A program made the translations under genes and the position numbers. A stretch of 64,000 nucleotides of DNA from Microvirga alba (GTDB lineage Bacteria > Pseudomonadota > Alphaproteobacteria > Rhizobiales > Beijerinckiaceae). The stretch is taken from the NCBI RefSeq assembly GCF_015694465.1, contig NZ_JADQDO010000002.1, forward strand, positions 248,001 to 312,000, read 5' to 3'. The notes under the pieces are model-generated. The model was not told the DNA's origin and did no database searches. It saw only the letters and a program-made list of their open reading frames with translations. Positions within the stretch are counted from its first letter, which is position 1. Each line of letters starts with the position of its first letter. This document shows positions 8,594 to 18,217 of the stretch, piece after piece.

Positions 8594-9628
8594 TCAGGCT
8601 TTCAACGCGAATTCCAGCAGCAGTGTTTTCTGAAACGGACTGAAATTATCGTCCGAGATCAGGGTCAGGACGGTCTCGCCTCCCTCCTGGTGGACCGCCA
8701 ATCCTTCCATGTTGTCGATCTGGTGGGATGAATCGCTCTCGAAGATCACCGCACCATCCACCTCGACATCAGGCTTGATCGCGTCGGCCGCGACACGGCG
8801 CATGCGGATGCGGAAACCCTCGAAAAGCGAAAAATGCCGCTCCAGCAGCAGCATCTCTCCGCTGGGCAGGAACGCCAGATCGCTGATGTCATAGCCCTTC
8901 GCCCGCCGGACCCAGAATGCGCCCCGGCGCGGGCCGGTCACGATGAAGCCCCGGGTCGGCTCATCAGCGTCGCCCGAGCGCTCCGCGATGGCGATGACGG
9001 ACCCGGCCAAGGGCGAGCGAGGTGGCGCGACGCCGATGGCCTCAAGGCTCCGGTTGCTGGGCAGATCCTTGATCTCCCCCCGGATCGCCTCGGGCAGGGT
9101 CAGCAGGGTGCCCCGCGCCGCCACTCCCGAAGCGCCCCAGTCGAACCGCATGATCGCGTGCTTGCGCTCGATGCCCACATACGCGACCCCATTCTCGATG
9201 GTGAGGCTCTCGGTGTCGTAATAGCCCGTGCTGCCCAGGGGCCGTCCGTTCTCATGGAGAAGAGGCGCAAGCTTCGCCTCCGCAAGGCCGGAAAGACGGC
9301 CATCGGAGGTCTGCACGCGGGCGGTCAGCCATTGGGCGTTGTCGGCGACGGAGACGAGCCGCGCGCCGTCGGGCGAGCGCCACAAGGCGGAGAAACCGCC
9401 GAACCGGCTGTCAGATGAGCGCAGGTCAAGCCCGCCCCGAAACAGGAGGTCGCCGAAGCGATTGCGGCTTTGATCGGTCACCGAGAAATGGTCGATCGGC
9501 CTCGCAGAAATGTCGATGGGAGTGATCGCAGCAGCAGCCCGTGGGCGCGCAAGCGTACGCTCCGCAACGACGGCCGCGGCGGCGGTGACACCGCCGCCGA
9601 TCAGGAACAAACGCCGATTGAGCCTCAT
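8594..9628 (-). CDS. Tat-exported esterase-like/phytase-like beta-propeller protein
   Basis: A 344-residue protein whose N-terminus NRRLFLIGGG followed by an Ala-rich stretch is a twin-arginine (Tat) signal (Arg5-Arg6). The mature part belongs to the 'esterase-like activity of phytase' family: DLRSSDSRFGGFSALWRSPDGARLVSVAD, then TESLTIENGVAYVGIERKHAIMRFD and EAIGVAP. The fold is a predicted beta-propeller in the periplasm; the substrate is unknown and the name does not prove phytase activity. It lies downstream of cobT, same strand, about 70 nt apart, and converges with yhhQ. A transcriptional link with cobT is possible, a functional one not evident. Confidence 0.8.
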   Translation of the reverse strand: MRLNRRLFLIGGGVTAAAAVVAERTLARPRAAAAITPIDISARPIDHFSVTDQSRNRFGDLLFRGGLDLRSSDSRFGGFSALWRSPDGARLVSVADNAQWLTARVQTSDGRLSGLAEAKLAPLLHENGRPLGSTGYYDTESLTIENGVAYVGIERKHAIMRFDWGASGVAARGTLLTLPEAIRGEIKDLPSNRSLEAIGVAPPRSPLAGSVIAIAERSGDADEPTRGFIVTGPRRGAFWVRRAKGYDISDLAFLPSGEMLLLERHFSLFEGFRIRMRRVAADAIKPDVEVDGAVIFESDSSHQIDNMEGLAVHQEGGETVLTLISDDNFSPFQKTLLLEFALKA

Positions 9629-9697
9629 TCGCCGATCCCGCGCCCGCCGCCTGTGTCGGGGGGCCCATCACGGTGATAGGGCGTCACGAAGGGGCGA

Positions 9698-11593
9698 TCA
9701 AGCAACGGCCCGGCGGCGGCGGGGAGCCCTTGAGGGCAACGGCGGATTCTCTTCGAAGAGTTCCGCCAGCTTCTCGGTCATGACGCCGCCGAGCTCCTCG
9801 GCGTCAACGATGGTCACCGCGCGGCGATAATAGCGCGTCACGTCGTGGCCGATGCCGATGGCGATGAGTTCGACCGGCGAGCGTGTCTCGATCTCGTCGA
9901 TGATGTAGCGCAGATGCCGTTCGAGATAATTGCCCGGATTGACCGACAAGGTGGAATCGTCCACCGGCGCGCCATCGGAAATGACCATCATGATGCGCCG
10001 CTGCTCGGGTCGCGAGAGCAGGCGCTTATGCGCCCAATCCAGCGCCTCGCCGTCGATATTCTCCTTCAGGAGTCCCTCACGCATCATCAAGCCGAGGTTT
10101 TTCCGCGCACGCCGCCACGGGGCGTCCGCCGATTTGTAGATGATGTGGCGCAGGTCGTTGAGGCGGCCGGGATTGGCGGGCTTGGCGTTCTGCAGCCACA
10201 TCTCGCGCGATTGCCCGCCCTTCCAGGCCCGTGTGGTGAAGCCGAGAATCTCGACCTTCACGCCGCAGCGTTCCAGCGTGCGGGCGAGAATGTCGGCGCA
10301 GGTCGCGGCGACCGTGATCGGGCGTCCGCGCATCGAGCCGGAATTGTCGAGCAGCAGCGTCACCACCGTGTCGCGGAAATTGGTGTCCTGCTCGTGCTTG
10401 AAGGTGAGCGGCTGGAACGGGTCCATGACCACGCGCGGCAAACGCGCCGGATCGAGGATGCCCTCTTCGAGATCGAACTCCCAGGCCCGGTTCTGCTGCG
10501 CCAGGAGACGGCGCTGCAGGCGGTTCGCCAAGCGCCCGACCACGCCCTGGAGATGGGCGAGCTGTTTGTCGAGATAGGCGCGAAGCCGCGTCAACTCATC
10601 GGAATCGCAGAGATCCTCCGCATGGACGACCTCGTCGAATTTGTGCGTGAACGCCTTGTAGTCCGGCCCGCGTGCCTCGTTCGATCGTGACGGCGGACGC
10701 CAGGATTCACCGGCTTCATCCGCGTCGGCCTCGTCGGCCTCGTCGGGCATTTCGCCGGAAGGGCCATCGGCATCTTCCGCCGTGCCCTCTTCCATCTCGT
10801 CGCTCGAATCCTCGCCAGCCTCGACCTCGGCCTGGTCGCCTTGCGCTTCCTGGCCCGATTCGCCCTCGGCTTGCTGCTGATCCTGCTCGGATTCGTTCTC
10901 TTCCTCGTTCTCCTCGTCTTCTTCGTTGAAGGCTGCCTCATCGGCCATGTCGAGGGAGGAGAGAATCTCGCGGATGCCGCGCGCGAAATCGCGCTGGCTT
11001 TCGATGTTCTTGAGCAGGCTGTCGAGATCGTGCCCGGCACGATCCTCAACGAAGTCGCGCCAGAGATTGACAATCTTCGTCGCCGCCGGCGGCGGCTTCT
11101 GGCCGGTCAGGCGTTCGCGCACCATGAGCGCGACCGCGTCCTCAAGAGGCGCGTCGGCACGGTCGGTGATTTCTTCGTATTTGCCGCCGCGATGATAGCG
11201 GTCTTCGAGCATGGCGGAGATGTTGGAAGCCACCCCGCTCATGCGGCGCGAGCCGATGGATTCGACGCGTGCCTGCTCGACCGCATCGAAAACCGCGCGC
11301 GCCGCCTGACCTTCCGGCGCAAGCCGGCGATGGAGCGTCGCATCATGGCAGGCGAGACGCAGAGCCATGGAATCCGCGTTGCCGCGCAGGATCGCCACGT
11401 CATGCGGCGTCAGACGCCGGGGCGGCTCGGGCAGACGGGCCTTGTCGCCCATGAGCGCGGGGCGATCAGAGGCGAAGGTCACCTCGAGATCCTGCTTACG
11501 GGCAATCGCCTTCATGCAGCCGGCGATGGAGCGCTTCAGCGGCTCCGCCGGCGCTTCCTTCTTCTCACCTGGCTTGCGGTTCGAGATGGACAT
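9698..11593 (-). CDS. cobT: Aerobic cobaltochelatase subunit CobT
   Basis: A 631-residue CobT. With CobS it forms the AAA+/VWA motor that drives CobN to insert Co(II) into hydrogenobyrinic acid a,c-diamide in aerobic cobalamin synthesis. Seen here: the N-terminal CobT domain ([22 protein letters not shown]), a strongly acidic linker at about residues 215-297 (long Glu/Asp runs), and a C-terminal von Willebrand A domain whose MIDAS motif DNSGSMRG sits at 416-423 with TTRAWKGG and [12 protein letters not shown] after it. It is preceded by cobS on the same strand across a 149-nt gap with a palindromic element. cobN and other cob genes are not in the window. Confidence 0.95.
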   Translation of the reverse strand: MSISNRKPGEKKEAPAEPLKRSIAGCMKAIARKQDLEVTFASDRPALMGDKARLPEPPRRLTPHDVAILRGNADSMALRLACHDATLHRRLAPEGQAARAVFDAVEQARVESIGSRRMSGVASNISAMLEDRYHRGGKYEEITDRADAPLEDAVALMVRERLTGQKPPPAATKIVNLWRDFVEDRAGHDLDSLLKNIESQRDFARGIREILSSLDMADEAAFNEEDEENEEENESEQDQQQAEGESGQEAQGDQAEVEAGEDSSDEMEEGTAEDADGPSGEMPDEADEADADEAGESWRPPSRSNEARGPDYKAFTHKFDEVVHAEDLCDSDELTRLRAYLDKQLAHLQGVVGRLANRLQRRLLAQQNRAWEFDLEEGILDPARLPRVVMDPFQPLTFKHEQDTNFRDTVVTLLLDNSGSMRGRPITVAATCADILARTLERCGVKVEILGFTTRAWKGGQSREMWLQNAKPANPGRLNDLRHIIYKSADAPWRRARKNLGLMMREGLLKENIDGEALDWAHKRLLSRPEQRRIMMVISDGAPVDDSTLSVNPGNYLERHLRYIIDEIETRSPVELIAIGIGHDVTRYYRRAVTIVDAEELGGVMTEKLAELFEENPPLPSRAPRRRRAVA

Positions 11594-11682
11594 GGCTGTC
11601 GGTCATTTCCGATAAGCCCTCATTCTGAGGAGGCCATAGGCCGTCTCGAACAACGAGGGCGCTTCCAGAGAATTCTGGACCC

Positions 11683-11729
11683 GGCATCCTGATCCTTCGA
11701 GACGCTACGCTCCTCAGGATGAGGATGCC
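11683..11729. repeat. Palindromic intergenic (REP-like) element between cobS and cobT
   Basis: Imperfect palindrome: GGCATCCTGATCC at the left, GGATGAGGATGCC at the right, with a GAGACGCTACGCTC centre. Elements of the 'CCTCAGGATGAGG' type are common dispersed repeats in Hyphomicrobiales genomes (family knowledge). It lies in the cobS-cobT mRNA if the two are co-transcribed. Confidence 0.55.
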
Positions 11730-11742
11730 TGATCGTTGCTTT

Positions 11743-12732
11743 TTAGCTCAGCACGATATTCACCGCGCTCTCGGGCAATTCCTTGCCGAAAGAGCGCTGA
11801 TAGAACTCGGCGACCAGCGCCCGCTCCAACTCGTCGCACTTGTTGAGGAAGGTGACGCGGAACGAAAAGCCCGTATCGCCGAAGATCTCGGCGTTCTCGG
11901 CCCAGGTGATGACCGTGCGCGGGCTCATGACGGTCGAGAGATCGCCGTTCATGAAGGCGCTGCGGGTCAGATCGGCCACGCGCACCATCTTGTTGACGAT
12001 ATCGCGGCCCTCCGCGCTGTCCTGATAGTGCTTCGCCTTGGAGAGGACGATGTCCACTTCCTTGTCGTGCGGCAGGTAGTTGAGGGTCGTGACGATCGAC
12101 CAGCGGTCCATCTGGCCCTGGTTGATCTGCTGCGTGCCGTGATAGAGGCCCGACGTATCGCCCAAGCCCACCGTGTTGGCGGTCGCGAAGAGACGGAAAG
12201 CCGGATGCGGCTTGATCACCCGCTTCTGGTCGAGAAGCGTCAGCTTGCCCGACTGCTCGAGCACGCGCTGGATCACGAACATCACGTCCGGACGGCCGGC
12301 ATCGTATTCGTCGAACACCAAGGCCACGTTGTGCTGCAGGGCCCAGGGCAGGATGCCGTCCTGGAACGCCGTGACCTGCTTGCCCTCTTGCAGAACGATG
12401 GCGTCCTTGCCGACGAGGTCAATACGGGAGACGTGACTGTCCAGATTGACGCGCACGCAGGGCCAGTTCAGGCGGGCCGCGACCTGCTCGATGTGGGTCG
12501 ACTTGCCGGTGCCGTGATAGCCCGTGATCATGACGCGACGGTTGCGGGCGAAGCCCGCGAGGATGGCGAGCGTCGTTTCCCGGTCAAACAGGTAATCCGG
12601 ATCGAGATCCGGCACATGCTCCTCGGCTTGCGAAAACGCCGGAACTTCAAGATCCGAATCGATGCCGAAGACCTGTCGCACCGACACTTTCATGTCGGGC
12701 AGTTGGGTCGTGGTGTCGGTTTGTGCCGTCAT
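11743..12732 (-). CDS. cobS: Aerobic cobaltochelatase subunit CobS
   Basis: A 329-residue AAA+ ATPase. The N-terminal CobS segment ([18 protein letters not shown]) precedes Walker [10 protein letters not shown] at 71-79, Walker B in [14 protein letters not shown], and a sensor region [15 protein letters not shown]. It hydrolyses ATP within the CobS-CobT hexameric complex that energises cobalt chelation by CobN. The ATG at 12732 follows GAGAGG. It lies upstream of cobT, as is usual. No cobalamin riboswitch could be recognised in the 120 nt upstream, so regulation is not evident. Confidence 0.95.
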   Translation of the reverse strand: MTAQTDTTTQLPDMKVSVRQVFGIDSDLEVPAFSQAEEHVPDLDPDYLFDRETTLAILAGFARNRRVMITGYHGTGKSTHIEQVAARLNWPCVRVNLDSHVSRIDLVGKDAIVLQEGKQVTAFQDGILPWALQHNVALVFDEYDAGRPDVMFVIQRVLEQSGKLTLLDQKRVIKPHPAFRLFATANTVGLGDTSGLYHGTQQINQGQMDRWSIVTTLNYLPHDKEVDIVLSKAKHYQDSAEGRDIVNKMVRVADLTRSAFMNGDLSTVMSPRTVITWAENAEIFGDTGFSFRVTFLNKCDELERALVAEFYQRSFGKELPESAVNIVLS

Positions 12733-12855
12733 AGGGGCCTCTCGATCGGATTGAAAAACGCTTCGTTTGCTAGTGTGTCGCTGGCTTCTTACCGCTCACG
12801 GCGGCATGGCGCAATTTCCTAAGAGCTTAACTGGGTTGCATTAAACAGCCCTGTT

Positions 12856-13485
12856 TCAGCACAGGCCGGCGGTCTTCAGGGCGTCATGCGCCTTGATGAT
12901 GTCCCGCAAACGCTCCTCGAAGGAGCGGTCGCCGCCATTGGCGTCCGGATGGAAGCGCTTCACCAGCGCCTTGTACTGGGCCTTGATCGCCGGTCCGTCG
13001 GCGGTTTCATCGAGACCCAAAATGTCGAGCGCCCGCCGGACCTGGCCGGTATAGCGCGGCTTTTTCGGTTCGGCCGGGGTTCGGCGCTGCCGGCCCTGCC
13101 GGAAATCGGCGCCATTCAGAACGCCCAACGGATCGAAATAAGCCCAATCCCGAGGCTCCGCCTTGACGCCCTCGCCTTCCGCCTTGGCGGCGGAATTGAC
13201 GCCCATGGCCCAGGTCGGCCGGTGGCCGATGATGGCGTCCTTCTGATAGGCCGCCACCGCGTTGTCCGACATGCCGGAAAAATAATTGTACGATGCGTTG
13301 TATTCGCGCACATGGGCGAGGCAGAAGCGCCAATATTGCCCCTCATGCTCACGCCCCTTCGGTGCACGATACATCCCCTCCGCCTTGCAGGACGGATGCT
13401 CGCAGACCGGTCCGTTGGTCTCGCGCGGCTCGTCGCAGGACGGCTTGATGCGGATGCTATCGAAAAGAGGCGAATTGAGATCCAT
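12856..13485 (-). CDS. J-domain (DnaJ-like) protein with a Cys-containing N-terminus
   Basis: A 209-residue protein whose C-terminal ~65 residues form a J domain (RALDILGLDETADGPAIKAQYKALVKRF, then HPD at 179-181), the part that stimulates the Hsp70/DnaK ATPase. The N-terminal part is not a canonical DnaJ: it has CEHPSCKAEGMYRAP and FCLAHVREYN (C28, C33, C55), which look like a small zinc-binding site. This architecture recurs in Hyphomicrobiales as an uncharacterised DnaJ-family protein. It is divergent from bolA with 89 nt between them. The client is unknown. Confidence 0.82.
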   Translation of the reverse strand: MDLNSPLFDSIRIKPSCDEPRETNGPVCEHPSCKAEGMYRAPKGREHEGQYWRFCLAHVREYNASYNYFSGMSDNAVAAYQKDAIIGHRPTWAMGVNSAAKAEGEGVKAEPRDWAYFDPLGVLNGADFRQGRQRRTPAEPKKPRYTGQVRRALDILGLDETADGPAIKAQYKALVKRFHPDANGGDRSFEERLRDIIKAHDALKTAGLC

Positions 13486-13574
13486 GATGATGCGATTATG
13501 AGTGGCTTAAAGGCTGGAGCCAAGGGCTTAGCGCTTTTCGCCGCAGATACGTTCAAAAAGGCTTACAAAACAGC

Positions 13575-13868
13575 ATGACCCTCGCCGCTTGGATCAAAGA
13601 AGAACTGCAGGAACGCCTGCAACCGGCCGAACTCGCTGTCACGGATGAGTCGGAGCAGCATCACGGCCATGCCGGATGGCGCGAGGGGGGCGAAACCCAC
13701 TTCCGCATTCATATCGTATCGGAAGCCTTCACCGGCAAGAGCCGCGTCGAGCGTCACCGCCTTGTGAACGAGACGCTTAAAGGCGCCTTCGCGAAGGGTT
13801 TGCACGCACTCGCCATCGAAGCCCGCGCGCCGGGCGAGCCCGATCCGCGCGCGAGCCGGCGCACCTGA
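13575..13868 (+). CDS. bolA: BolA-family protein
   Basis: A 97-residue BolA-like protein: LQERLQPAELAVTDESEQHHGHAGW (with the conserved H-x-G-H) followed by THFRIHIVSEAFTGKSRVERHRLVN. The family partners with monothiol glutaredoxins in Fe-S/iron handling, and in some species acts as a stress morphogene. Which BolA subtype this is cannot be decided without alignment. It is divergent from the J-domain gene. A tandem repeat follows immediately after the stop. Confidence 0.9.
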   Translation: MTLAAWIKEELQERLQPAELAVTDESEQHHGHAGWREGGETHFRIHIVSEAFTGKSRVERHRLVNETLKGAFAKGLHALAIEARAPGEPDPRASRRT

Positions 13869-13879
13869 GCGACGCTAGG

Positions 13880-13979
13880 GCATGTCCGGATCGGAAAACC
13901 GGTTCCCACTTTTCCGGGACATAATTCTAACGGTGCATGTCCTGCTCGGAAAACCGGTTCCCACTTTTCCGGGACATGC
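13880..13979 (+). repeat. Two tandem copies of a ~44-nt dispersed repeat
   Basis: Copy 1 (13880-13923) and copy 2 (13935-13979) share GCATGTCC, then TCGGAAAACCGGTTCCCACT and TTTCCGGGACAT; they differ only in two or three bases and are 11 nt apart. Each copy has CCGGAAAA-like internal complementarity. They lie between the convergent bolA and thiolase genes. Similar 'GGAAAACCGGTTCCCACTTTTCC' units are widespread in this order (family knowledge). Confidence 0.75.
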
Positions 13980-13981
13980 CT

Positions 13982-15148
13982 CTACTTGATTCGCTCGAGC
14001 ACGCTGACGTAGTTCGCGACCGCCGCACCACCCATGTTGAAGATGCCGCCGAGCACCGGGTTCTTGACCTGGATGCCCCCGGCTTCCTCGCAGAGCTGCA
14101 TGGCGGAGAGCGCATGCATCGAGACGCCGGTCGCGCCGATCGGATGCCCCTTCGCCTTCAGCCCGCCGGATGGATTCACGGGGAGCTTGCCGTCGCGATT
14201 CGTCCAGCCCTCCTTGACCGCAATGGCCCCCTGCCCTTGGGGCGTCAGGCCCATCGCCTCGTATTCGATGAGTTCGGCGATGGTGAAGCAATCATGGGTC
14301 TCGACGAAAGACAGGTCGGTGAGCTGAATCCCGGCCTGGTCGAGCGCCCGCCGCCAGGCTTCGGCGCAGCCCTCGAACTTCACGATGTCGCGCTTCGACA
14401 TCGGCAGGAAATCCTGGGCATGGGCGGTGGCGCGGAAGGCGACCGCGCGTTTCATGCGCAAGGCCGTTTCCGTATCGGCAATGATAAGCGCCGCCGCGCC
14501 ATCCGAGACGAGCGAACAATCGGTGCGCTTCAAGGGCCCGGCGACGAACGGATTCTTCTCGCTCTCGGCGCGGCAGAACGCGTAGCCGAGGTCCTTGCGC
14601 ATCTGGGCGTAGGGATTATCGACTCCGTTCTTGTGGTTCTTGGCCGCGATCAGCGCCAGCGCATCCGATTGATCGCCATGGCGCTGGAAATACAGGGCCG
14701 CGATCTTGCCGAACACGCCGGCAAAGCCGCCCTTGGTGTCGCCATCTTCGGGCAGATAGGAGGCTCTGAGGAGAATGTTGCCGATCTCCGGCCCCGGCGT
14801 CGTCGTCATCTGCTCGACGCCGACCACCAGCACTGTCCTGGCGCGCCGCGCCTCGATGGTCTTGATGGCCTGATGAACCGCCGCCGAGCCGGTCGCGCAG
14901 GCGTTTTCGACCCGGGTCGCGGGTTTGAAACGGAACTTGTCGCTGGTCTGGAACACGAGCGAGGCAGTGAATTCCTGAGGCGAGAAGCCACCGTTGAAAT
15001 GGCCGAGCACGACCTCGTCCACGTCCTCCGGGCCGATTCCGGCATGAGCCATCGCCTCGCTCGCGACACGGACGATCAGGCTCTCGACCGTCTCGTTATC
15101 GAGCTTCCCAAAGGGCGTATGGGCCCACCCGACGATACAGGCCGTCAT
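13982..15148 (-). CDS. Thiolase / acetyl-CoA acetyltransferase (SCP-x-like)
   Basis: A 388-residue thiolase. The nucleophilic cysteine is C84 in ENACATGSAA; the C-terminal part shows VETHDCFTIAEL and NPSGGLKAKGHPIGATG, the SCP2/SCP-x type in which the GHP histidine is kept. The reaction is probably acyl-CoA plus CoA giving a shortened acyl-CoA and acetyl-CoA, or the reverse; substrate length cannot be told. ATG 15148 is chosen because GGAGGAA lies 8 nt upstream; an ATG at 15169 lacks such a site. No other beta-oxidation gene is adjacent. Confidence 0.87.
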   Translation of the reverse strand: MTACIVGWAHTPFGKLDNETVESLIVRVASEAMAHAGIGPEDVDEVVLGHFNGGFSPQEFTASLVFQTSDKFRFKPATRVENACATGSAAVHQAIKTIEARRARTVLVVGVEQMTTTPGPEIGNILLRASYLPEDGDTKGGFAGVFGKIAALYFQRHGDQSDALALIAAKNHKNGVDNPYAQMRKDLGYAFCRAESEKNPFVAGPLKRTDCSLVSDGAAALIIADTETALRMKRAVAFRATAHAQDFLPMSKRDIVKFEGCAEAWRRALDQAGIQLTDLSFVETHDCFTIAELIEYEAMGLTPQGQGAIAVKEGWTNRDGKLPVNPSGGLKAKGHPIGATGVSMHALSAMQLCEEAGGIQVKNPVLGGIFNMGGAAVANYVSVLERIK

Positions 15149-15319
15149 CGGCGCTTCCTCCAAAATCATGAGTTGTTGTCACAAAGATGGGGCTATTCGC
15201 GACACCCGGCAAGCTCGGCCATCAGGAGCGCATGACGGACATGTGTGCAAAGCCGCCGGCCGCGCCTTGTCTGTCAGGGGCATCTCATGATCCATGAGGG
15301 GAAAATGAAAGGGATTCCC

Positions 15320-15898
15320 ATGCGCCTCTGCGTCTTCTGCGGCTCGAGCCCGGGCAACGATCCGATCTACCTGCAAGCGGCCCGGGACCTAGGCACGGCG
15401 CTGGCGAAGGCGGGTGTCGAGCTCGTCTATGGCGGCGCTTCGGTCGGCCTGATGGGCGCGGTCGCCGATGCTGCGCTCGCGGCCGGTGGCCATGTGATCG
15501 GGGTGATGCCGCAATCGCTCTTCGACAAGGAGATCGCGCACCGGGGCCTGAGCGATCTGCGCGTCGTCGGGTCCATGCACGAGCGCAAGGCGCTCATGGC
15601 CGAGCTTGCGGATGGTTTCATTGCGCTGCCGGGCGGCATCGGCACGTTTGAGGAATTGTTCGAGGTCTGGACCTGGGCGCAGCTCGGCTATCACGGAAAG
15701 CCCTGCGCGCTCTTCAACGCAGGCGGCTTCTACGACAAGCTCATCGACTTCCTCGACGACGTCGTGACGAAGGGATTCGTCAAGCCGCCCCATCGCGCCA
15801 TGCTGATCGTCGAACAGGAGCCCGAGGCGATGATCCGCGCGGTCCGGGCCTATGAGCCGCCGGTTGTCATCAAATGGATCAAGACCGGCGAGGAATGA
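15320..15898 (+). CDS. LOG-family nucleoside 5'-monophosphate phosphoribohydrolase
   Basis: A 192-residue Rossmann-fold protein with the LOG signature PGGIGTFEE at 104-112, and MHERK at 86-90, also conserved. LOG proteins cleave ribose 5-phosphate from N6-modified or plain purine 5'-monophosphates (cytokinin activation in plants and some bacteria). The physiological substrate here is unknown. The start is ATG 15320 ([10 protein letters not shown]), with AAAGGG about 6 nt upstream; earlier in-frame ATGs at 15287 and 15305 would add a tail atypical of the family. It is divergent from the thiolase gene. Confidence 0.9.
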   Translation: MRLCVFCGSSPGNDPIYLQAARDLGTALAKAGVELVYGGASVGLMGAVADAALAAGGHVIGVMPQSLFDKEIAHRGLSDLRVVGSMHERKALMAELADGFIALPGGIGTFEELFEVWTWAQLGYHGKPCALFNAGGFYDKLIDFLDDVVTKGFVKPPHRAMLIVEQEPEAMIRAVRAYEPPVVIKWIKTGEE

Positions 15899-15941
15899 TC
15901 GGCATCCTCGCCGGATTGATGTGTGACGGAAGCGAGCAATC

Positions 15942-17090
15942 TCAGGCCTGGTAAGCCTCGACGCCTTCGCCGAGATGCGCGTTGTTCCGCTCGCGGATGC
16001 GGGCAGCCTCATCGTCATAGATGAACGGCAGGAATGCGAAACGGCGGCCGGATGTGACTTTCGACACCGCATGAAGCAGAGAGCATGAGAACACGACGGC
16101 GCCGCCCGGCGGCGCTTTGTAGCCGCGTGACCCGTATTCCGGGAAGCTGACTTCCCCGCCCTCGAAATCGCCGTTGAGGTTGATGGAAACCGCGAATCGC
16201 CGGTGCGCCGTGCCCATGGTGGTGTTGTCGCGATGCGGACGGAAATGAGCGCCATCCTCCGCCGCGTAGCAGGAGACGATGTAGCGCTCCATGCGGGTCG
16301 GCTTGAAGAAGTGGATCTTCTGAACTTCAGGGTTGATGCGGCGGATCACGCGTGCCTGAAGCTGCCGGATGAGGGCATCATCCGTGATCGTAAAATCCTT
16401 GCGGCGCTTGTAGTGGAAATCGTGGACCGGCACGGTCTTCCCGTCGATCTCGCGCATATAGCCTGATTCTTCGCCGCCATGCTGCTCGTAAAGGCTGATC
16501 AGATGTTGGCAGAAGGTCGGTTCGAACACGTCGGGAATGATGAGGACCGGCGCCTGAATCTCGAATCCTGCGAAGCGATCGACCGGCGGGAGGTTCTTCA
16601 GATAGGCCATGACCTCTTCGTGGCCGTCCTGCTTGAAGGGGAATACGGCACGAACCCTCATGGTCGGGTTCAGCACCACCCAGAAACGGCGCATCGCAAC
16701 AGGACTTTGGGGATCGAACGCCCCATCTTGCGCCAAAGCCCCGTACAGGCGGCTGACCTTGCCATCGAAATCCTGAAAATGCCGGATGCCCGGAATGCTG
16801 TCGCGCACCCGCTCCTCCGATAAATCGCCCGGATCGATGCTGACCCCGAAAAAGGCAATCTTGTCATCGTCGAAGAGGCTGCGGTTGGCCTGAACCAATT
16901 GCTGAACCGCTCCGCCGGCCCCGTCAGACGCCGTTCCATAAAAGCACAGCACCAGGTAGCGCCCGGCAACCGTGTCGAAACTATAGCTCGGATTTCCCCC
17001 GCAGACCTGTCGGAACCAGGGGGCCGGATCGCCGATAAGAAGTGTTTTAAAAGGTCGCGGCGCAGCCTCAGGTGTCATCGAATCCCCCAT
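15942..17090 (-). CDS. Peroxiredoxin-like / 2OG-Fe(II) oxygenase fusion protein
   Basis: A 382-residue two-domain protein. Residues ~15-165 have an AhpC/TSA thioredoxin fold (IGDPAPWF, YLVLCFYGTA, FFGVSIDP, FWVVLNPTMRVRAVFPF), but the usual peroxidatic T/S-x-x-C motif is replaced by GTASDGAG, so no peroxidatic cysteine is visible. Residues ~180-360 form a prolyl-4-hydroxylase-like oxygenase: the iron triad is H286-x-D288 (HFRPHRDN) with H340 (LLHAV), and R349/R350 is placed to bind 2-oxoglutarate. It probably hydroxylates a protein or small molecule using O2. ATG 17090 is used; ATG 17078, preceded by GGGGGA, is an alternative. It is a single gene. Confidence 0.8.
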   Translation of the reverse strand: MGDSMTPEAAPRPFKTLLIGDPAPWFRQVCGGNPSYSFDTVAGRYLVLCFYGTASDGAGGAVQQLVQANRSLFDDDKIAFFGVSIDPGDLSEERVRDSIPGIRHFQDFDGKVSRLYGALAQDGAFDPQSPVAMRRFWVVLNPTMRVRAVFPFKQDGHEEVMAYLKNLPPVDRFAGFEIQAPVLIIPDVFEPTFCQHLISLYEQHGGEESGYMREIDGKTVPVHDFHYKRRKDFTITDDALIRQLQARVIRRINPEVQKIHFFKPTRMERYIVSCYAAEDGAHFRPHRDNTTMGTAHRRFAVSINLNGDFEGGEVSFPEYGSRGYKAPPGGAVVFSCSLLHAVSKVTSGRRFAFLPFIYDDEAARIRERNNAHLGEGVEAYQA

Positions 17091-17141
17091 TTACGTTAGG
17101 TTATTATATTTTATCTAGCCGCCGGGAGCTGAACCTGCAAG

Positions 17142-18044
17142 TCAGCTCTGGGCGAGCAAGAGCAGCGCCACCCCGCCCACGATCAGGACCATGCCGATAA
17201 TCTCGCGGCGGCTTGTGGCCTGGGACAGGAACCGGTGCGACACCGCCTGCGCCATCAGCACCTCAACGAGTGCAAGCGTGCGCACATTCGCCGCCGTCGT
17301 CAGCGCGAATCCGAGGAACCAGAATTGGGAGGCGAGCGCGCCCAGAAATCCGGCGCCGAGGGAGGGACGCCAGGCGGCAAAGCTCGCCGTCAGGGCCTTG
17401 CGGTCGAAAAGGCCGAGCCAGATGAGCAGAATGGCCGTTTGCAGCCCAAGCCCCCAGACCAGCGTCGTTGTCGCCCGAATCAGCGACGAGCCTTCGCCAA
17501 GCGAAAGGATTGCCCCACGAAAGCCGATGGCGGCCAGCGCGAAGAACGCGCCCGACACGACGCCGGACAAAACCGGCCTCAACCCGGATGAGGTCAAGCT
17601 CGCTCCCGGCTTCACCGACATGACGATCACGCCCAAGGTCGCGATCAGAATCGCCAGGGCGATCACCGGCGTCAGTTGGTCTCCAAGAAGGACGAGCCCG
17701 AACAGGGCCACCTGCACCGGCTCGGTCTTCGTATAGGCCGTCACGACCGAGAAGGCGCGCTCGCGCATCGCCGAGAGCATGAGTGCCGTGGCCATGATCT
17801 GGGACATCGCTCCAGCCAACACATAGAGAAAAAAAGTCCCATTGGGCAGCGGCACAGCCTCGGACGTCGCCAGGCGCACGACCGCCAAAGCAATGAGGGC
17901 AAAGGGAAACCCGTAAAGAAAACGGACCTGCGTCGCACCCACGGTCCCGATCTTTTCCGTCAACCGGCGCTGGGTGGCGTTGCGGCCCGTTTGAGCCGCG
18001 GCTGCGGCCAGGGTTACCGGGATCCAGAGAAGAGAGAGATTCAT
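17142..18044 (-). CDS. DMT-superfamily (EamA-like) transporter
   Basis: A 300-residue membrane protein with about ten hydrophobic helices in two repeats, the EamA/DMT plan (for example FLYVLAGAMSQIMATALMLS and VALFGLVLLGDQLTPVIAL). DMT proteins export amino acids, nucleotides or drugs; the substrate cannot be read. I use ATG 18044 with AAGG 8 nt upstream; the frame stays open far upstream, but that part overlaps the divergent carboxypeptidase gene and is not hydrophobic. Confidence 0.82.
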   Translation of the reverse strand: MNLSLLWIPVTLAAAAAQTGRNATQRRLTEKIGTVGATQVRFLYGFPFALIALAVVRLATSEAVPLPNGTFFLYVLAGAMSQIMATALMLSAMRERAFSVVTAYTKTEPVQVALFGLVLLGDQLTPVIALAILIATLGVIVMSVKPGASLTSSGLRPVLSGVVSGAFFALAAIGFRGAILSLGEGSSLIRATTTLVWGLGLQTAILLIWLGLFDRKALTASFAAWRPSLGAGFLGALASQFWFLGFALTTAANVRTLALVEVLMAQAVSHRFLSQATSRREIIGMVLIVGGVALLLLAQS

Positions 18045-18217
18045 GCGTTGACCTTCAAACCGCGCCGCTCTTGCCACGCTCTTGCCATGGAATCTTTTAG
18101 AAAGAGTGCAGCTACGGGCGATAAAACCGCCCTGGCCTAGCCAAGACAGGGGTTCGAGGCTTAAACTGACCCTGCTGCCATAAGCGGGGCCGCCCCAATG
18201 TCCACCCCATCGTCTGT

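Noticed and set aside
9698..12732. Cobalamin riboswitch near cobS
   Set aside because: No B12-box-like sequence seen in the 120 nt before cobS.
18140..18175. GGTTCGAGGC resembling a tRNA T-loop
   Set aside because: No acceptor or anticodon stem around it; it lies at the divergent promoter of the carboxypeptidase gene.
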